Assembly: GCA_902562285.1 (NCBI GenBank) | Contig: CACESU010000008.1 | Span: 1-62,238, forward strand | Reading direction: 5' to 3' | Source of the DNA: an uncultured Alphaproteobacteria bacterium | GTDB taxonomy: Bacteria; Pseudomonadota; Alphaproteobacteria; Rhodobacterales; Rhodobacteraceae | DNA: 62,238 nt | Part shown: positions 45,531 through 55,257 of the stretch, piece by piece | Position numbering within the stretch: the first letter of the stretch is position 1 | How the letters are laid out: every line of letters begins with the position of its first letter | Notes under the pieces: model-generated | Databases searched by the model: none | Told to the model about the DNA's origin: nothing | The model's input: only the letters and a program-made list of their open reading frames with translations | Translations under genes and position numbers: made by a program

Positions 45531-46406
45531 TTAATATTCTTTTATAGAATTATTTTCTTTTAATAATTTAAAAAGATTAAAAATAAACAAAGTAACAATA
45601 ATTAGTGAACCACCAATAATAGCCCAATAACCTGGGAATTCTCCAATTACAAACCAAACTACTATTGGTGCAAATACAGTCTCCAATAAGATTAACAAAG
45701 AGACTTCTGGTGAATTCAAATATCTTGGCCCTAAAGTTAATAACCAACTAGCAATTCCGATAAAAATTCCGTGACATAAAAAAAGTAAAAACTTTTCATT
45801 TAAATCTGCAAAGGGAAAATGAAAAATTGATATAATCAATGCAGAACCCAAAAAAGCTATGGGGACTGTTGGAACCATGGATATCTCCTTAACTTTTCTT
45901 AAAGCTGTTAGTGCTCCGGCGTAAGCGGCCGAAACGTATAACGCCCATAGATCCCCCTTCCAGGAAGAAATCTCTGAGTTTTTTGAACCATAGGCAATAA
46001 TAGATAAGCCAATGATTACAATAAAAGACGTAATAAGTGTTGATAATAAAATTTTCTCGCCAATAAAAATATAACTAAAAACTAAGGCAAATATAGGTAT
46101 TGATGCAAATATAAAAACTACATTTGCAACACTGGTAAATGTAACAGCTAAAACAAATGCTGGAGTAGTTGACCCAATTAAAAGTATGTAGATTATTCCT
46201 GAGTAACCACTCCCCATCACAGGCTTAAAAACACTAATACCCTTTGAGAATATTAGGACAAGAAAAATCAAACTTCCACCAATTAGACCCCGCCAAAATG
46301 CAGTAGTCATAGGATCACTATCTATGAGTCTAACAAAAAGTGAATCTGGTACCACAAACAAGACACCTAGAAAAGTAATTAATAACCCTTTTGAACGCTC
46401 AGTCAT
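45531..46406 (-). CDS. DMT/EamA family transporter
   Basis: The 291-residue membrane protein has ten helices in two EamA halves (PDSLFVRLIDSDPMTTAFWRGLIGG; then WKGDLWALYVSAAYAGALTALRK). LLILLETVFAPIVVWFVIGEFPG near 245 is the typical motif before the last helices. Exporters of this family move amino acids or metabolites. It is divergent from the dimethylglycine-dehydrogenase-like gene with about 124 bases between them. Confidence 0.9.
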   Translation of the reverse strand: MTERSKGLLITFLGVLFVVPDSLFVRLIDSDPMTTAFWRGLIGGSLIFLVLIFSKGISVFKPVMGSGYSGIIYILLIGSTTPAFVLAVTFTSVANVVFIFASIPIFALVFSYIFIGEKILLSTLITSFIVIIGLSIIAYGSKNSEISSWKGDLWALYVSAAYAGALTALRKVKEISMVPTVPIAFLGSALIISIFHFPFADLNEKFLLFLCHGIFIGIASWLLTLGPRYLNSPEVSLLILLETVFAPIVVWFVIGEFPGYWAIIGGSLIIVTLFIFNLFKLLKENNSIKEY

Positions 46407-46473
46407 CGAACCTACATATTTTAAAATAAAATAAAAAGATATCAGTTTTTTAATTTTTTTTAGATTGTATTTC

Positions 46474-46503
46474 TTGACAGTGTTTCTTTTTAAATTTTAC
46501 TAT
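46474..46503 (+). promoter_or_regulatory. Sigma70-type promoter for the DMGDH-like gene
   Basis: TTGACA (46474-46479) and TACTAT (46498-46503) are separated by 18 bases. Transcription would start near 46510, leaving a leader of about 20 bases before the ATG at 46531. This also argues against the in-frame TTG at 46516. Confidence 0.6.
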
Positions 46504-46530
46504 TAATTATATTGTTTGGGGATTAATAAA

Positions 46531-48936
46531 ATGAAATCACATTATAGAGTAGTAGTTATTGGGGGTGGAGTTGTAGGAGCTTCAGTAATATATCATTTAT
46601 CCAAATTTGGCTGGAAAGATATTTGTTTGCTTGAGCGATCAGTTTTAAGTGCGGGTTCATCTTGGCATGCAGCGGGAGGAATTCATGCACTCAATGCAGA
46701 CCCAAATATGTCAGCACTTCAGGCATATACTATTGACTTATTGCCTCAGGTTGAAAAAGAAAGTGGTGAGAATATTGGTCTACATATGACTGGAGGTCTA
46801 ACTATGGCCGGAACGCCAGAGCGGTGGGAATGGTTACAGTCAGCTTATAGAGTTTATCAATCAATAGGTATTGAAGATTGTAGATTAGTTACTCCGGAAG
46901 AAGCATCAAAACTTAACCCCATAATGTCTACTGAAGGCTTGCTAGGCGGTATGTGGGCTGATCGTGAAGGATATCTTGATACTACAGGGACGGTAAAAGC
47001 TTATGCAGCTGCTGCCAGAAAGCAAGGGGCTGAATACTATGAAAATACAAAAGTAGAATCTCTTTCTCAAACAAACGAAGGATGGCAAATAGTTACAGAA
47101 AAAGGTATTATAAATTGTGAACATGTAGTTAATGCTGCTGGTTTATGGGCAAAGCAAGTAGGAAGAATGGCTGGAATTGAACTTCCTGTTTCCCCACTAA
47201 AACATCATTACCTAATTTCAGATAGTATTCCTGAAATTGAACAACTTGATTTTGAAGTACCGATGACAGTTGATCTGGAAGGTTTTACTTATTTGAGACA
47301 AGATCAAAAAGGTGTCCTTTTGGGTATATATGAAATTAATCATGAACATTGGGCCATGGATGGAGCACCTTGGGATTATGGAATGGAGCTTTTTCAAGAA
47401 CAGACTGATCGTATTGAAAATGAAATTACCTTAGGTTTCCAGAGATATCCTTGTTTACAAGAAGTAGGAGTAAAAACTTGGGTAAATGGAGCTTTTACAT
47501 TTTCCCCTGATGGTAATCCATTAATGGGACCTGTACCTGGTAAAAGAGGTTATTGGTGTGCTTGTGCTGTTATGGCAGGATTTCTTCAAGGTGGTGGAGT
47601 CGGAAAATCATTAGCAGAATGGATAATTTATGGTGAACCAGAGGCTGATGTTTTTGGAATGGATGTAGCAAGATATGGTAAATACGCAGAAAATAAACAA
47701 TACATTAAAGAAACAACTGGCCAATTTTATTCCCGAAGATTTGTAATGACTTATCCAAATGAGCAACTACCAGCAGGTCGCCCATTGAAAATGTCACCAG
47801 CCCATGATGCGATGACAAAGAATGGGTGTCAGTGGGGTGTCAGTTGGGATCTCGAAGTTCCACTGTATTTTGCTCCTAAAGATTTTAAAGAAACACCGTC
47901 ATTAAAAAGATCTAATGCTTTTGAAATTGTTAAAAATGAATGTTTGAAAGTTAAGAATGGTGTTGGTCTTTTAGATATTTCAGGTTTTTCAAGGTTTGAA
48001 GTAACAGGTTCTAGCTCAGAAGAATGGTTAAATAAAATTTTTTCATGCAAACTTCCAAAAGTTGGTAAAGCTTCATTAGCACCAATGTTAAGCTCATCTG
48101 GGAAATTAAAAGGTGATCTCACTATTTTCAACTGGGGTGATGGATCTTGGTGGATCATGGGTTCTTATTATCTTAGAAACTGGCATATGAGATGGTTCTC
48201 AGAAAATTTAATTTCCGATGTTTTTATAAGAGATTTGGGTGAAGATTATTGTGGATTTTCAATATCAGGTCCTAAATCAAAAGAACTTATAAGAAATCTT
48301 ACAGATAGAAGTATTGAAAGCCTTCCTTTTATGGGGTGTGGAAATTATGATATTGGTTTAATTAGAACCAAAGTTGGAAGATTATCAGTTGCTGGTGAAT
48401 TGGGATATGAAATCAATTGCAGAATGGGTGACCATATTGCTTTAAGAAGAATTCTTTTAGAAAACGGACAGTCTTTTGGCATCCATGAATATGGGTTCAA
48501 TGCGCTTTTATCAATGCGTTTAGAAAAGAGTTTTGGTATTTGGTCTGCAGAATTCACACAAGGTTACACTCCTGGAATGACAGGTCTTGATAGATGGATA
48601 AGTTGGGAAAAAAAAGATTTCATAGGAAAAGAAGCTTCTCATCTGGAAAAAACAGGGAATGGACCAGATCAAAAACTAGTTACATTAGAAGTAGATACCA
48701 ATGACTCAGATGCAAGTGGATTTGAACCAATTTGGAAAAACGGTAAAAGAGTTGGATTTATAACTTCAGGTGGATATGGTCATAGAGTTCAAAAGTCGTT
48801 AGCTATTGGATTAATAAATACTGACCTTGCAGAAAATGGTCAAGAAATTGATGTTCATATTGTTGGAAAAGAAAAGAAAGCTAGAATAATTCCAGCATCC
48901 CCATATGATCCAAAGGGTGAACTGATGAGAGCTTGA
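46531..48936 (+). CDS. FAD-dependent dimethylglycine/sarcosine dehydrogenase-like protein
   Basis: The ATG at 46531 follows GGGGA by about 8 bases and gives 801 residues. The N-terminus is a FAD fold (VVVIGGGVVGASVIYHL) with the flavinylation histidine region SSWHAAGG near 45. The oxidoreductase part runs to about 370, a linker FAO_M-type domain follows (GRFY.R around 390-430), and a GcvT tetrahydrofolate domain with its C-terminal beta-barrel fills about 430-800 (VGLLDISGFSRFEVTG; GYTPGMTGLDRWISW; GHRVQKSLAIGLI). Such enzymes demethylate dimethylglycine, sarcosine or related methylamines and pass the C1 unit to folate. It stands alone with its own promoter. Confidence 0.9.
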   Translation: MKSHYRVVVIGGGVVGASVIYHLSKFGWKDICLLERSVLSAGSSWHAAGGIHALNADPNMSALQAYTIDLLPQVEKESGENIGLHMTGGLTMAGTPERWEWLQSAYRVYQSIGIEDCRLVTPEEASKLNPIMSTEGLLGGMWADREGYLDTTGTVKAYAAAARKQGAEYYENTKVESLSQTNEGWQIVTEKGIINCEHVVNAAGLWAKQVGRMAGIELPVSPLKHHYLISDSIPEIEQLDFEVPMTVDLEGFTYLRQDQKGVLLGIYEINHEHWAMDGAPWDYGMELFQEQTDRIENEITLGFQRYPCLQEVGVKTWVNGAFTFSPDGNPLMGPVPGKRGYWCACAVMAGFLQGGGVGKSLAEWIIYGEPEADVFGMDVARYGKYAENKQYIKETTGQFYSRRFVMTYPNEQLPAGRPLKMSPAHDAMTKNGCQWGVSWDLEVPLYFAPKDFKETPSLKRSNAFEIVKNECLKVKNGVGLLDISGFSRFEVTGSSSEEWLNKIFSCKLPKVGKASLAPMLSSSGKLKGDLTIFNWGDGSWWIMGSYYLRNWHMRWFSENLISDVFIRDLGEDYCGFSISGPKSKELIRNLTDRSIESLPFMGCGNYDIGLIRTKVGRLSVAGELGYEINCRMGDHIALRRILLENGQSFGIHEYGFNALLSMRLEKSFGIWSAEFTQGYTPGMTGLDRWISWEKKDFIGKEASHLEKTGNGPDQKLVTLEVDTNDSDASGFEPIWKNGKRVGFITSGGYGHRVQKSLAIGLINTDLAENGQEIDVHIVGKEKKARIIPASPYDPKGELMRA

Positions 48937-48976
48937 TCATAAGAATGGTTAAATCTTTTTTTATCATATAATTAAA

Positions 48977-49632
48977 TTATTTTTTTGACTTTCGCCAACC
49001 ATTCATCTGTGCTTCCTCTTCTGAACAGAACCATCTTTCGCCTTTATTTTGATTAATCTTTGTCTTTTCATAATTTATATTTCCTGGAATATGATAAATT
49101 TTTTGACCTTTAGAAGATATATTACCCTTGATTTCACAGTTTTTATTTTTTGAATTAAGGTTATTCTTAAACCTATTTCCACGACGCCATTCCCAAGGAT
49201 AAATAAACTGACCCTGCCATAGTCCTAACTCATTTTCTTTAGCTTTTTTCTCATCATTAGAAAATTTATTACTATACTTGAGATAAGCTAGAGCATATCC
49301 ATTTCTTACTAACCATGAATTTATTGAAATCTTACCAATCCAACACTCACTAATGAGTCTCCCATATTGATCAATATCATGATCAGTACATTTTATAGAT
49401 TTACTACTATTTAGTTTAATAAATTTAATTAATTCTTTAGTAGAATTTAAACCACAGCTATACCTGATTTTTTTTTCGTCAAAACAATATTGATTAGTCT
49501 CTGGAGCGTCTATCCCAAAAAGTCTTATCGTTTTGGTTTTAAAAACAATTGTATCACCATCAATAATCCTTAAGTCTGCAAATAGATAATGAGAAATTAG
49601 TAAAAAAAAATTGTAAAAAGAAATCTTTGCAT
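48977..49632 (-). pseudogene. Thermonuclease-family (SNase) protein with a frameshift in a T9 run
   Basis: An ATG at 49632 begins a signal peptide (MQRFLFTIFF) that hits a stop 11 codons later. The run of nine T (minus strand, 49610-49602) sets the frame off by one. One more T restores MQRFLFTIFFLLISHYLFA joined to a complete SNase domain. That domain shows DGDT, RLFGIDAPE with the catalytic arginine and glutamate, DQYGRLISECWI with the second arginine, and NELGLWQGQF. A C-terminal RWFCSEEEAQMNGW tail is known from secreted SNase proteins. The intact product would be 218 residues. It could be an assembly error, real decay, slippage-dependent expression, or a rare ATT start at 49624 (215 residues). 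The rest shows no damage, so recent or artefactual change is likely. Confidence 0.85.
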
Positions 49633-49765
49633 AGTTTAGTATTTCATTAAAAATATCTTTAATAAAATAAATTATATCTTCAATTATAAAAAATTAAAAT
49701 TAAATCATAATGAATGTTCGCATTGTAAATAGTAATATCGAATAATCTAAAAAGGGTTCTGAGCT

Positions 49766-50623
49766 TTGAAAAAATTTATTTTTGTTATTTCATTTCTTTT
49801 TATAGGAATTGTAACTTATATATTGATTACCAAACCTATTGAAGTTAAAAAAATACAAGTAAATGATTTTAAATCAAATCTAGAAAATGGCCGCCATATA
49901 TTTTTGGCTTCAGGATGTAATAGTTGTCATATATCTGAAGGTTCAGAAAATAAACTGTTACTTGCTGGTGGACAAAAATTTGTCACTAATTTTGGAACAT
50001 TTGTTGCTCCTAATATTTCAAACAGCAAAGAACATGGAATAGGATCATGGAATTTTTCCGACTTTTATAATTCAATAAAATTTGGTCAAAGCCCCTTAGG
50101 CGAACATTATTTCCCAGCTTTCCCTTATAATTCGTACCAACACATGAATGATAATGATATTTATGATCTATGGACATATTGGAAAACTTTACCTAGTGAT
50201 GAAACACCAAGTCAGGTACATGATTTAGTTTTTCCATTTAATATCAGACGTAATATTGGAATTTGGAAAATCTTTTATATGAAGGATAAATATTTCGATC
50301 AAACAATAGATCGATCAACTTACCTAGTAGAGGCTTTAGGTCATTGTGCAGAATGTCATACACCAAGAAATTATCTTGGTGGATTAAAAAAATCAGTATG
50401 GATGAAAGGTGGAATAAATCCCAGTGGAAAAGGTAAAATACCTAGTATTCATCCAGAAGATTTAAATTGGACTAAAGAAGAAATAATGGAATACCTTTCA
50501 TCTGGATTTACTCCAGATTATGATATGGTAGGTGGAAAAATGGCATCTGTTGTTGAAAATATATCTCAATTAAGTGACTTAGATCGTGAATTAATAGCTG
50601 ATTATTTGTTAAGGATAGAATAA
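49766..50623 (+). CDS. Dihaem cytochrome c
   Basis: The 285-residue protein begins (TTG) with a membrane-anchor or signal segment (KKFIFVISFLFIGIVTYILI). It carries two class-I haem sites, CNSCH near 52 and CAECH near 193, each with a distal methionine candidate (HMNDNDIYDLW; GGKMASVVE). The layout resembles the cytochrome subunits of membrane dehydrogenases for alcohols, gluconate or aldehydes. No dehydrogenase partner is adjacent. It acts in the periplasm as an electron carrier. Confidence 0.88.
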   Translation: MKKFIFVISFLFIGIVTYILITKPIEVKKIQVNDFKSNLENGRHIFLASGCNSCHISEGSENKLLLAGGQKFVTNFGTFVAPNISNSKEHGIGSWNFSDFYNSIKFGQSPLGEHYFPAFPYNSYQHMNDNDIYDLWTYWKTLPSDETPSQVHDLVFPFNIRRNIGIWKIFYMKDKYFDQTIDRSTYLVEALGHCAECHTPRNYLGGLKKSVWMKGGINPSGKGKIPSIHPEDLNWTKEEIMEYLSSGFTPDYDMVGGKMASVVENISQLSDLDRELIADYLLRIE

Positions 50624-50689
50624 ATACACTTTATTGATTTTTCATAATATTTATATTTGAATATAATTATTAATAGAGTCTGTTTAAAA

Positions 50690-51556
50690 ATGTTTATAAA
50701 TACAAAACCACTTCATCCAACTTTTGGTGTAATCATTGAAGATCTAGACCTTAACCAAGTCTCTAAAAACTTTCTTTATAAAGAAATACGTGAATTATTT
50801 GAAAATTATTCAGCTATTCTTTTTAAGAATCAAAAAATTTCCAATGATGCCCATATCAGTTTTGCAAAATTATTTGGAGAATTAGAAAATAGAGAAGCAA
50901 TGGCAAATAATTCAGATGTAGAATTTGAATTATCATTAGTAACTAACCAAAAAAAAGATAAATCTGTTTACGATGAATTCGATATAAAAACGTTGGATTT
51001 AAAAGCTAATATGCTATGGCATACAGATAGCACTTTTTTGCCAATTCCAGCTCTTGCAAATATAATTACTGCTAAAATAATTCCTTCTTCAGGAGGAGAA
51101 ACAGAACTAGCATCAACTAGAGTTGCACTTAAAAAACTACCTAAGGATCTTTACCATTATATCAAAGATAAGAAAATTTGGCATAATCTTTCTCACTCAA
51201 GAAAACAAATAAACGAACAACTAGCTGAAGAAACCTATATCAATAGGTGGCCATCACAAAAGTGGGATGCTATTTTAAAAAATCCAATGACTGGTGAAAA
51301 ATCAATATACATAGCCTCTCATTCTTATCAAATCGAAGGAATGAGCGAATTAAACTCCCAAAAAATTATTACCGAAGTAATTAATTTCTGTACTCAGGAT
51401 GAATTCGTTTATTCACACAGCTGGTCACTAGGTGATGTTTTAATTTGGGATGAGAGATCCATTCTTCATAGAGGACGCCCATGGCCTTATGAGCAACCAA
51501 GAACAATGGCAAGTATTTGCGTTTCAGTTGGGGAAAATGATGGTTTTAAAATTTAA
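50690..51556 (+). CDS. TauD/TfdA-family 2-oxoglutarate-dependent dioxygenase
   Basis: The ATG at 50690 gives 288 residues; the TTG at 50657 is also in frame. The iron triad is H111-x-D113 (WHTDSTF) and H260 (SILHRGRPW), and R271 (PRTM) binds 2-oxoglutarate. GLVLFKNQ-like and GELE segments match TfdA proteins. Family members oxidise taurine, sulfonates, sulfate esters or aryloxyacids. The gene stands alone 66 bases after the cytochrome gene. The exact substrate is not readable from the sequence. Confidence 0.9.
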   Translation: MFINTKPLHPTFGVIIEDLDLNQVSKNFLYKEIRELFENYSAILFKNQKISNDAHISFAKLFGELENREAMANNSDVEFELSLVTNQKKDKSVYDEFDIKTLDLKANMLWHTDSTFLPIPALANIITAKIIPSSGGETELASTRVALKKLPKDLYHYIKDKKIWHNLSHSRKQINEQLAEETYINRWPSQKWDAILKNPMTGEKSIYIASHSYQIEGMSELNSQKIITEVINFCTQDEFVYSHSWSLGDVLIWDERSILHRGRPWPYEQPRTMASICVSVGENDGFKI

Positions 51557-51595
51557 ATTATACAGTAATCATTCTATAAATGATGATTCTATAAC

Positions 51596-52903
51596 TCACT
51601 TTTTTGCATGATCTGCTACAAATAATTCACCTCCATCTGTTTCAGCTATACCAAAAAGACGGAGCATTTTATTTTTTTGCATTTCTTTTAACCAAGAATT
51701 TAACTCTTTAGATCCAAATCCATTATTTTCAAACATAGTTACTACAAGGCCATTTTCCAAACAAGAAATGATTAAGTCATCATCACTTCTTATTTTTTCT
51801 ACAGCTTCAGCTAACAAATCTACTAACTCTAATCCTGTTGGTGAAGCATCTGATCCGCTTGCCAAATAATCTGCTTTAGCAGTTGGGTGTTCAATCCCTC
51901 TTAATAGTGGAATTTCTGCATCATATATGTTGGCTAATAGTCCTGGAAAAGCAACTATCGTATTTATTTCACAATCTAACATCATATCTTTAACATTTTC
52001 ATCATCAAAAGGTAACAGAGACTCAATAAGATATGATTTTATAAAATTTTTTCTAAAATTAAAATTTGTGAATCTAGATCCTAACCACATCATGTATGGT
52101 AAACCAAAGTCTAAAACAGCAGCACCCACTTGAACTAAATCATAATCTATTGCTGTAAGTTCTTTTGTTTCAGGATCATATAATATGTTGTCAGGTTTAA
52201 AATCGTTATGAACGACAACTTCCCTTTTTGCTGCATCAGATGTTGGGAAAAAAGCTGAGCACTGCATCACTTTTTTATAAACTCCCGTTTTTATCTCTAA
52301 TTCAAATATTTTTTTTGCAGTCGCTGTATTAGGATTACCAACACCTAATACCGGCATTTGAGTATCAAAACCTGACCAAGGCAAACACCAGCATGGTGCA
52401 AATGCTGGCATTGGCTTAAGTATAGAAGAAATGTCAGGATCTTGTTCTAGAAATTCATTTTTTAAATCTTTATACCAATCTATTGGAGTAGAATGTAATT
52501 TAGCTAATAATTTAGCTACCTTTTCTGGAGGAGCAATTTTTTGGTTAAAATGAAAAAAATCTTCCATAACTGAAATACCTGCAGATCTCTCAATATGAAA
52601 ATCCGCGCCATGTAAAACTATTGGGGGAGCAATTCCATTAGAACGAAGAATTTCTGTTGCAGCTAACACTCGTTTAAAAGTATTTAAGTGAGAACTCATA
52701 ATACTTTCATTTCCTTTTACTTTGACTATACATTTTGGAATGTCACCTTCTGAACAAATAAATGTTTTTGCACCACTATTCCCAGAGACATCCCTTATCG
52801 AAAGAATTTTTTTTTCAATTTTATTTTGATATATAATATCACTAGCCACTTTAGCTATTTCTTCAATGGATGCATCCTTTAAGTATAGTTCTGAATGAGA
52901 CAT
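51596..52903 (-). CDS. Aminoglycoside/choline-kinase-fold phosphotransferase
   Basis: The 435-residue protein has the APH fold: an N-lobe lysine in KCIVKVKGNE, the Brenner motif VVHNDFKPDNILYD near 210 with the catalytic Asp, and the metal aspartate in IDYDLVQVG near 232. The substrate lobe (MMWLGSRFTNFNFRKNF...) resembles small-molecule kinases for choline, ethanolamine or sugars rather than an antibiotic-resistance gene. AGAGGATTAA before the ATG is a good ribosome site. Alone on minus; the function is open. Confidence 0.85.
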   Translation of the reverse strand: MSHSELYLKDASIEEIAKVASDIIYQNKIEKKILSIRDVSGNSGAKTFICSEGDIPKCIVKVKGNESIMSSHLNTFKRVLAATEILRSNGIAPPIVLHGADFHIERSAGISVMEDFFHFNQKIAPPEKVAKLLAKLHSTPIDWYKDLKNEFLEQDPDISSILKPMPAFAPCWCLPWSGFDTQMPVLGVGNPNTATAKKIFELEIKTGVYKKVMQCSAFFPTSDAAKREVVVHNDFKPDNILYDPETKELTAIDYDLVQVGAAVLDFGLPYMMWLGSRFTNFNFRKNFIKSYLIESLLPFDDENVKDMMLDCEINTIVAFPGLLANIYDAEIPLLRGIEHPTAKADYLASGSDASPTGLELVDLLAEAVEKIRSDDDLIISCLENGLVVTMFENNGFGSKELNSWLKEMQKNKMLRLFGIAETDGGELFVADHAKK

Positions 52904-52948
52904 TTAATCCTCTTTTGTTAAATCTCCAAGTTCTTAAATTAATAAAAA

Positions 52949-53395
52949 TTATAGCATAGTTATAAATCTGATCCACATCCATACAACTATTGCGGTAGCG
53001 GGCACCCAAATAAAAGATCGTACTGGATACCCTCCCTTAATAATCAAATTGTTGAAAAAGATATGATAAGTTGAGTGTATTAATCTCAAATAAAAAAACC
53101 AATAAGCTAACATTATGAAATAATCATCAACTTTATTAGTGATAAAAATGCAAATACAAATTACATAAAATAAAATTGGAAATTCTAGTAGGTTGGAGAG
53201 GTTTCTCTGGGTATTTTTTAAAGTAATACTACCTGTGTCAAACGGAGGATGTCTAAATTCCTCTCCATCCACTCCTTTTTTATTAAGTATTCTATCGAGG
53301 TATATTTCTTTAAGTCTTAGAAATGTTGCAAAAAGAAAAACAACAGTGGTTAATAATACCAGATAAAACATAGGTATAAAGATTTCAGTTCCCAT
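52949..53395 (-). CDS. MAPEG family membrane protein
   Basis: The 148-residue protein has four helices and the MAPEG pattern: FLRLKEIYLDRILNKK, NTQRNLSNLLEFPILFYVICI and YFYLRLIHSTYHIFFNN-type segments. The RNLxNLxExP piece is the clearest match. Animal MAPEG enzymes act on glutathione; bacterial ones are mostly uncharacterised. The gene lies 70 bases from a glutathione transferase gene on the same strand, which supports a glutathione link. GGGAG precedes the ATG. Confidence 0.85.
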   Translation of the reverse strand: MGTEIFIPMFYLVLLTTVVFLFATFLRLKEIYLDRILNKKGVDGEEFRHPPFDTGSITLKNTQRNLSNLLEFPILFYVICICIFITNKVDDYFIMLAYWFFYLRLIHSTYHIFFNNLIIKGGYPVRSFIWVPATAIVVWMWIRFITML

Positions 53396-53464
53396 AGTCT
53401 ACTCCCATAAACTAAAATTAATCAAAAATTAATGACTTCATTTAAACTAAATAAAATTATTTAT

Positions 53465-54178
53465 TTAGATTGGAGCTTTTTCAAATATATCACCCGATGC
53501 TTTTGTTACAGCATCTATTTTTCCAACTTCATTAATTATACTCACAATAGTTGGACAATCTTTGAACGGATCTCCTCCACAAGAATCTCTAAGGATACCA
53601 AATCCAGCTGTTTCTTGAACTGTTCGAACACAAGTATATAAAAATATATCTGCATAAGAACAATTTGATCCAGTTAAAAAAGAACTCGTTTGGTTTGAAG
53701 ACAAATGCTTTTCTAGAAATCCTATTCTTATATTATGAAGTTTAGTTAAATTGGAAATACCAGTTTCTTTTCCACCATCAGCAAGCGTGTCAGTGAGTCG
53801 TAAATTTCTCCAGAAAGGTTCATTATGTCCTGTGATAATATCATGAAATGGAGATAATACGAAAGAATAATAATCTTGTGCCCAAGCCCAATACATATTT
53901 ACTATTGCAGCTTCTTCTGAATTTTGAGGTGTTAAAGGCCCAGGATATTTTGAAACGAGATATAAAACAATAGCCATTGAGTCATTTAACTCTATGCCAT
54001 TATTGTTATCTTTCATCCATGGGATAGTACCAAAAGGAGCCTGACTATCTTTATCAAAATCTTCGCCCATTGGATTAGATAACATGTAATTGACACCAAT
54101 ATTGTGCATTTCACAAATAATTTTTATTTGTAAACCTCTACCCACTACGGGAAGATATGCTAAATCTATGTTATTCAT
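53465..54178 (-). CDS. Glutathione S-transferase family protein
   Basis: The 237-residue protein has a thioredoxin-like N-terminal half (LAYLPVVGRGLQIKIICEMHNI), a cis-proline segment (GTIPWMKDNNNGIELNDSMAIVLYL) that contains the glutathione-binding ND-S pair, and a helical C-terminal half. The N-terminal residues after LAY replace the usual catalytic serine or cysteine. It is a cytosolic GST of the alpha/mu/sigma-like type. AAGGAGATAG is an excellent ribosome site. Confidence 0.85.
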   Translation of the reverse strand: MNNIDLAYLPVVGRGLQIKIICEMHNIGVNYMLSNPMGEDFDKDSQAPFGTIPWMKDNNNGIELNDSMAIVLYLVSKYPGPLTPQNSEEAAIVNMYWAWAQDYYSFVLSPFHDIITGHNEPFWRNLRLTDTLADGGKETGISNLTKLHNIRIGFLEKHLSSNQTSSFLTGSNCSYADIFLYTCVRTVQETAGFGILRDSCGGDPFKDCPTIVSIINEVGKIDAVTKASGDIFEKAPI

Positions 54179-54276
54179 ATTTCTATCTCCTTAGTTAATA
54201 ATATAAAACCCTAAGTACTAATTAATCTATTATCAATGAAAACTTACTATAATTTACTTAAGGTTATACTTAATGA

Positions 54277-54353
54277 TGGCGCACCGAGAGGGATTCGAAC
54301 CCCCGACCACCTGATTCGAAGTCAGGTGCTCTATCCAGCTGAGCTACCGGTGC
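54277..54353 (-). tRNA. tRNA-Arg (anticodon TCG)
   Basis: A full cloverleaf of 77 bases on minus. The acceptor GCACCGG pairs with TCGGTGC, the anticodon loop CTTCGAA puts TCG at 54319-54317, and the T-loop is TTCGAAT. The discriminator is G and CCA is encoded. It reads CGA and other CGN codons. Confidence 0.97.
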
Positions 54354-54413
54354 GTTATTTAAGAACTAACTATAGCTTTGATTATAAGCAAGAAATTTTT
54401 ATAAATTATAAAA

Positions 54414-55130
54414 TTAAAGTTTTAGTAAATTAAATTTCTTCAGGAAAATAGGTAAAATAGAAATAATACTAAGAATTAATAAACCCACCAAAAATTTTTT
54501 TTGTTCAAAAACATCCAAATTGAAATTGTCTTTTTGATTTACAATATCTTCCACCCCAGATCCAATCATTATTATGGATAATGTACCAGGCATTATACCA
54601 AAAAAAGTAGTTACTAAATATGGAAAAAATCTAATGCCAAGTATTGCTGGGGCAATATTAACAAACCAAAAAGGGAAAACAGGAAAAAATCTGATGAAGA
54701 ATAAATAACTCCAGATATCTTTCTCAATTCCCAATTTAATTTTATTTAATAGTCCAGGTTTTCTTTGAATACTTTCTACGCTTTTTATAAAACCAATTTT
54801 AATTATTAGGAATAAAATAACTGCTCCTAAAGTAGCCCCAATCACAACTAAAAAGAATCCAATGAAAACACCGAAAATATAACCTCCTAAAAAAGTAAGA
54901 AAAGTTCCAATAGGTAGAGAAAGTGCTGTAGAAACTAAATATAATATTGTAAAAAACATTAAAGATATAAGAAATTTATTTTCTACAAAAATTAGTAACT
55001 CTGATAGATTATTTATAGTTAATTTAAAAACAAAATTCCAGTAATCAAAGAAAAGACTTGAAAATAGAATTGTTAAAAGAAAAATTATTGGGATTAGATA
55101 TCTAATCATCAAAATGTTAAAAAATTTCAT
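54414..55130 (-). CDS. TVP38/TMEM64 (VTT-domain) membrane protein
   Basis: The 238-residue inner-membrane protein has the VTT (DedA-like) domain: LPIGTFLTFLGGYIFGVFIGFFLVVIGATLGAVILFLI near 68-105, then FFIRFFPVFPFWFVNIAPAILG and TFFGIMPGTLSIIMIGSG near 175-200. These proteins are thought to handle lipid or metabolite transport across the inner membrane. It is divergent from rpmH. Confidence 0.9.
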   Translation of the reverse strand: MKFFNILMIRYLIPIIFLLTILFSSLFFDYWNFVFKLTINNLSELLIFVENKFLISLMFFTILYLVSTALSLPIGTFLTFLGGYIFGVFIGFFLVVIGATLGAVILFLIIKIGFIKSVESIQRKPGLLNKIKLGIEKDIWSYLFFIRFFPVFPFWFVNIAPAILGIRFFPYLVTTFFGIMPGTLSIIMIGSGVEDIVNQKDNFNLDVFEQKKFLVGLLILSIISILPIFLKKFNLLKL

Positions 55131-55196
55131 AATTTATAATTATACATATTTGAATTGCTATCTAATGTAAAACTTTAATTCATATACAGTTAACAA

Positions 55197-55225
55197 TTGA
55201 CACCGTACAATATGCATAATAAAAG
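55197..55225 (+). promoter_or_regulatory. Promoter of rpmH
   Basis: A consensus TTGACA (55197-55202) is followed 17 bases later by TAAAAG (55220-55225, four of six consensus -10 bases). It lies 32 bases before the rpmH ATG. Strong -35 use suits a ribosomal-protein operon. Confidence 0.55.
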
Positions 55226-55257
55226 GTGTCTGTAATAAATTTAAATGAAGGTGCAAT

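Noticed and set aside
51596-52903. Aminoglycoside-resistance gene
   Set aside because: Only the kinase fold is shared; length, context and substrate lobe fit a metabolic small-molecule kinase.
54277-54353. tRNA-Arg as an integration site for a mobile element
   Set aside because: No integrase, no direct repeat of the tRNA 3' end and no change in gene character on either side.
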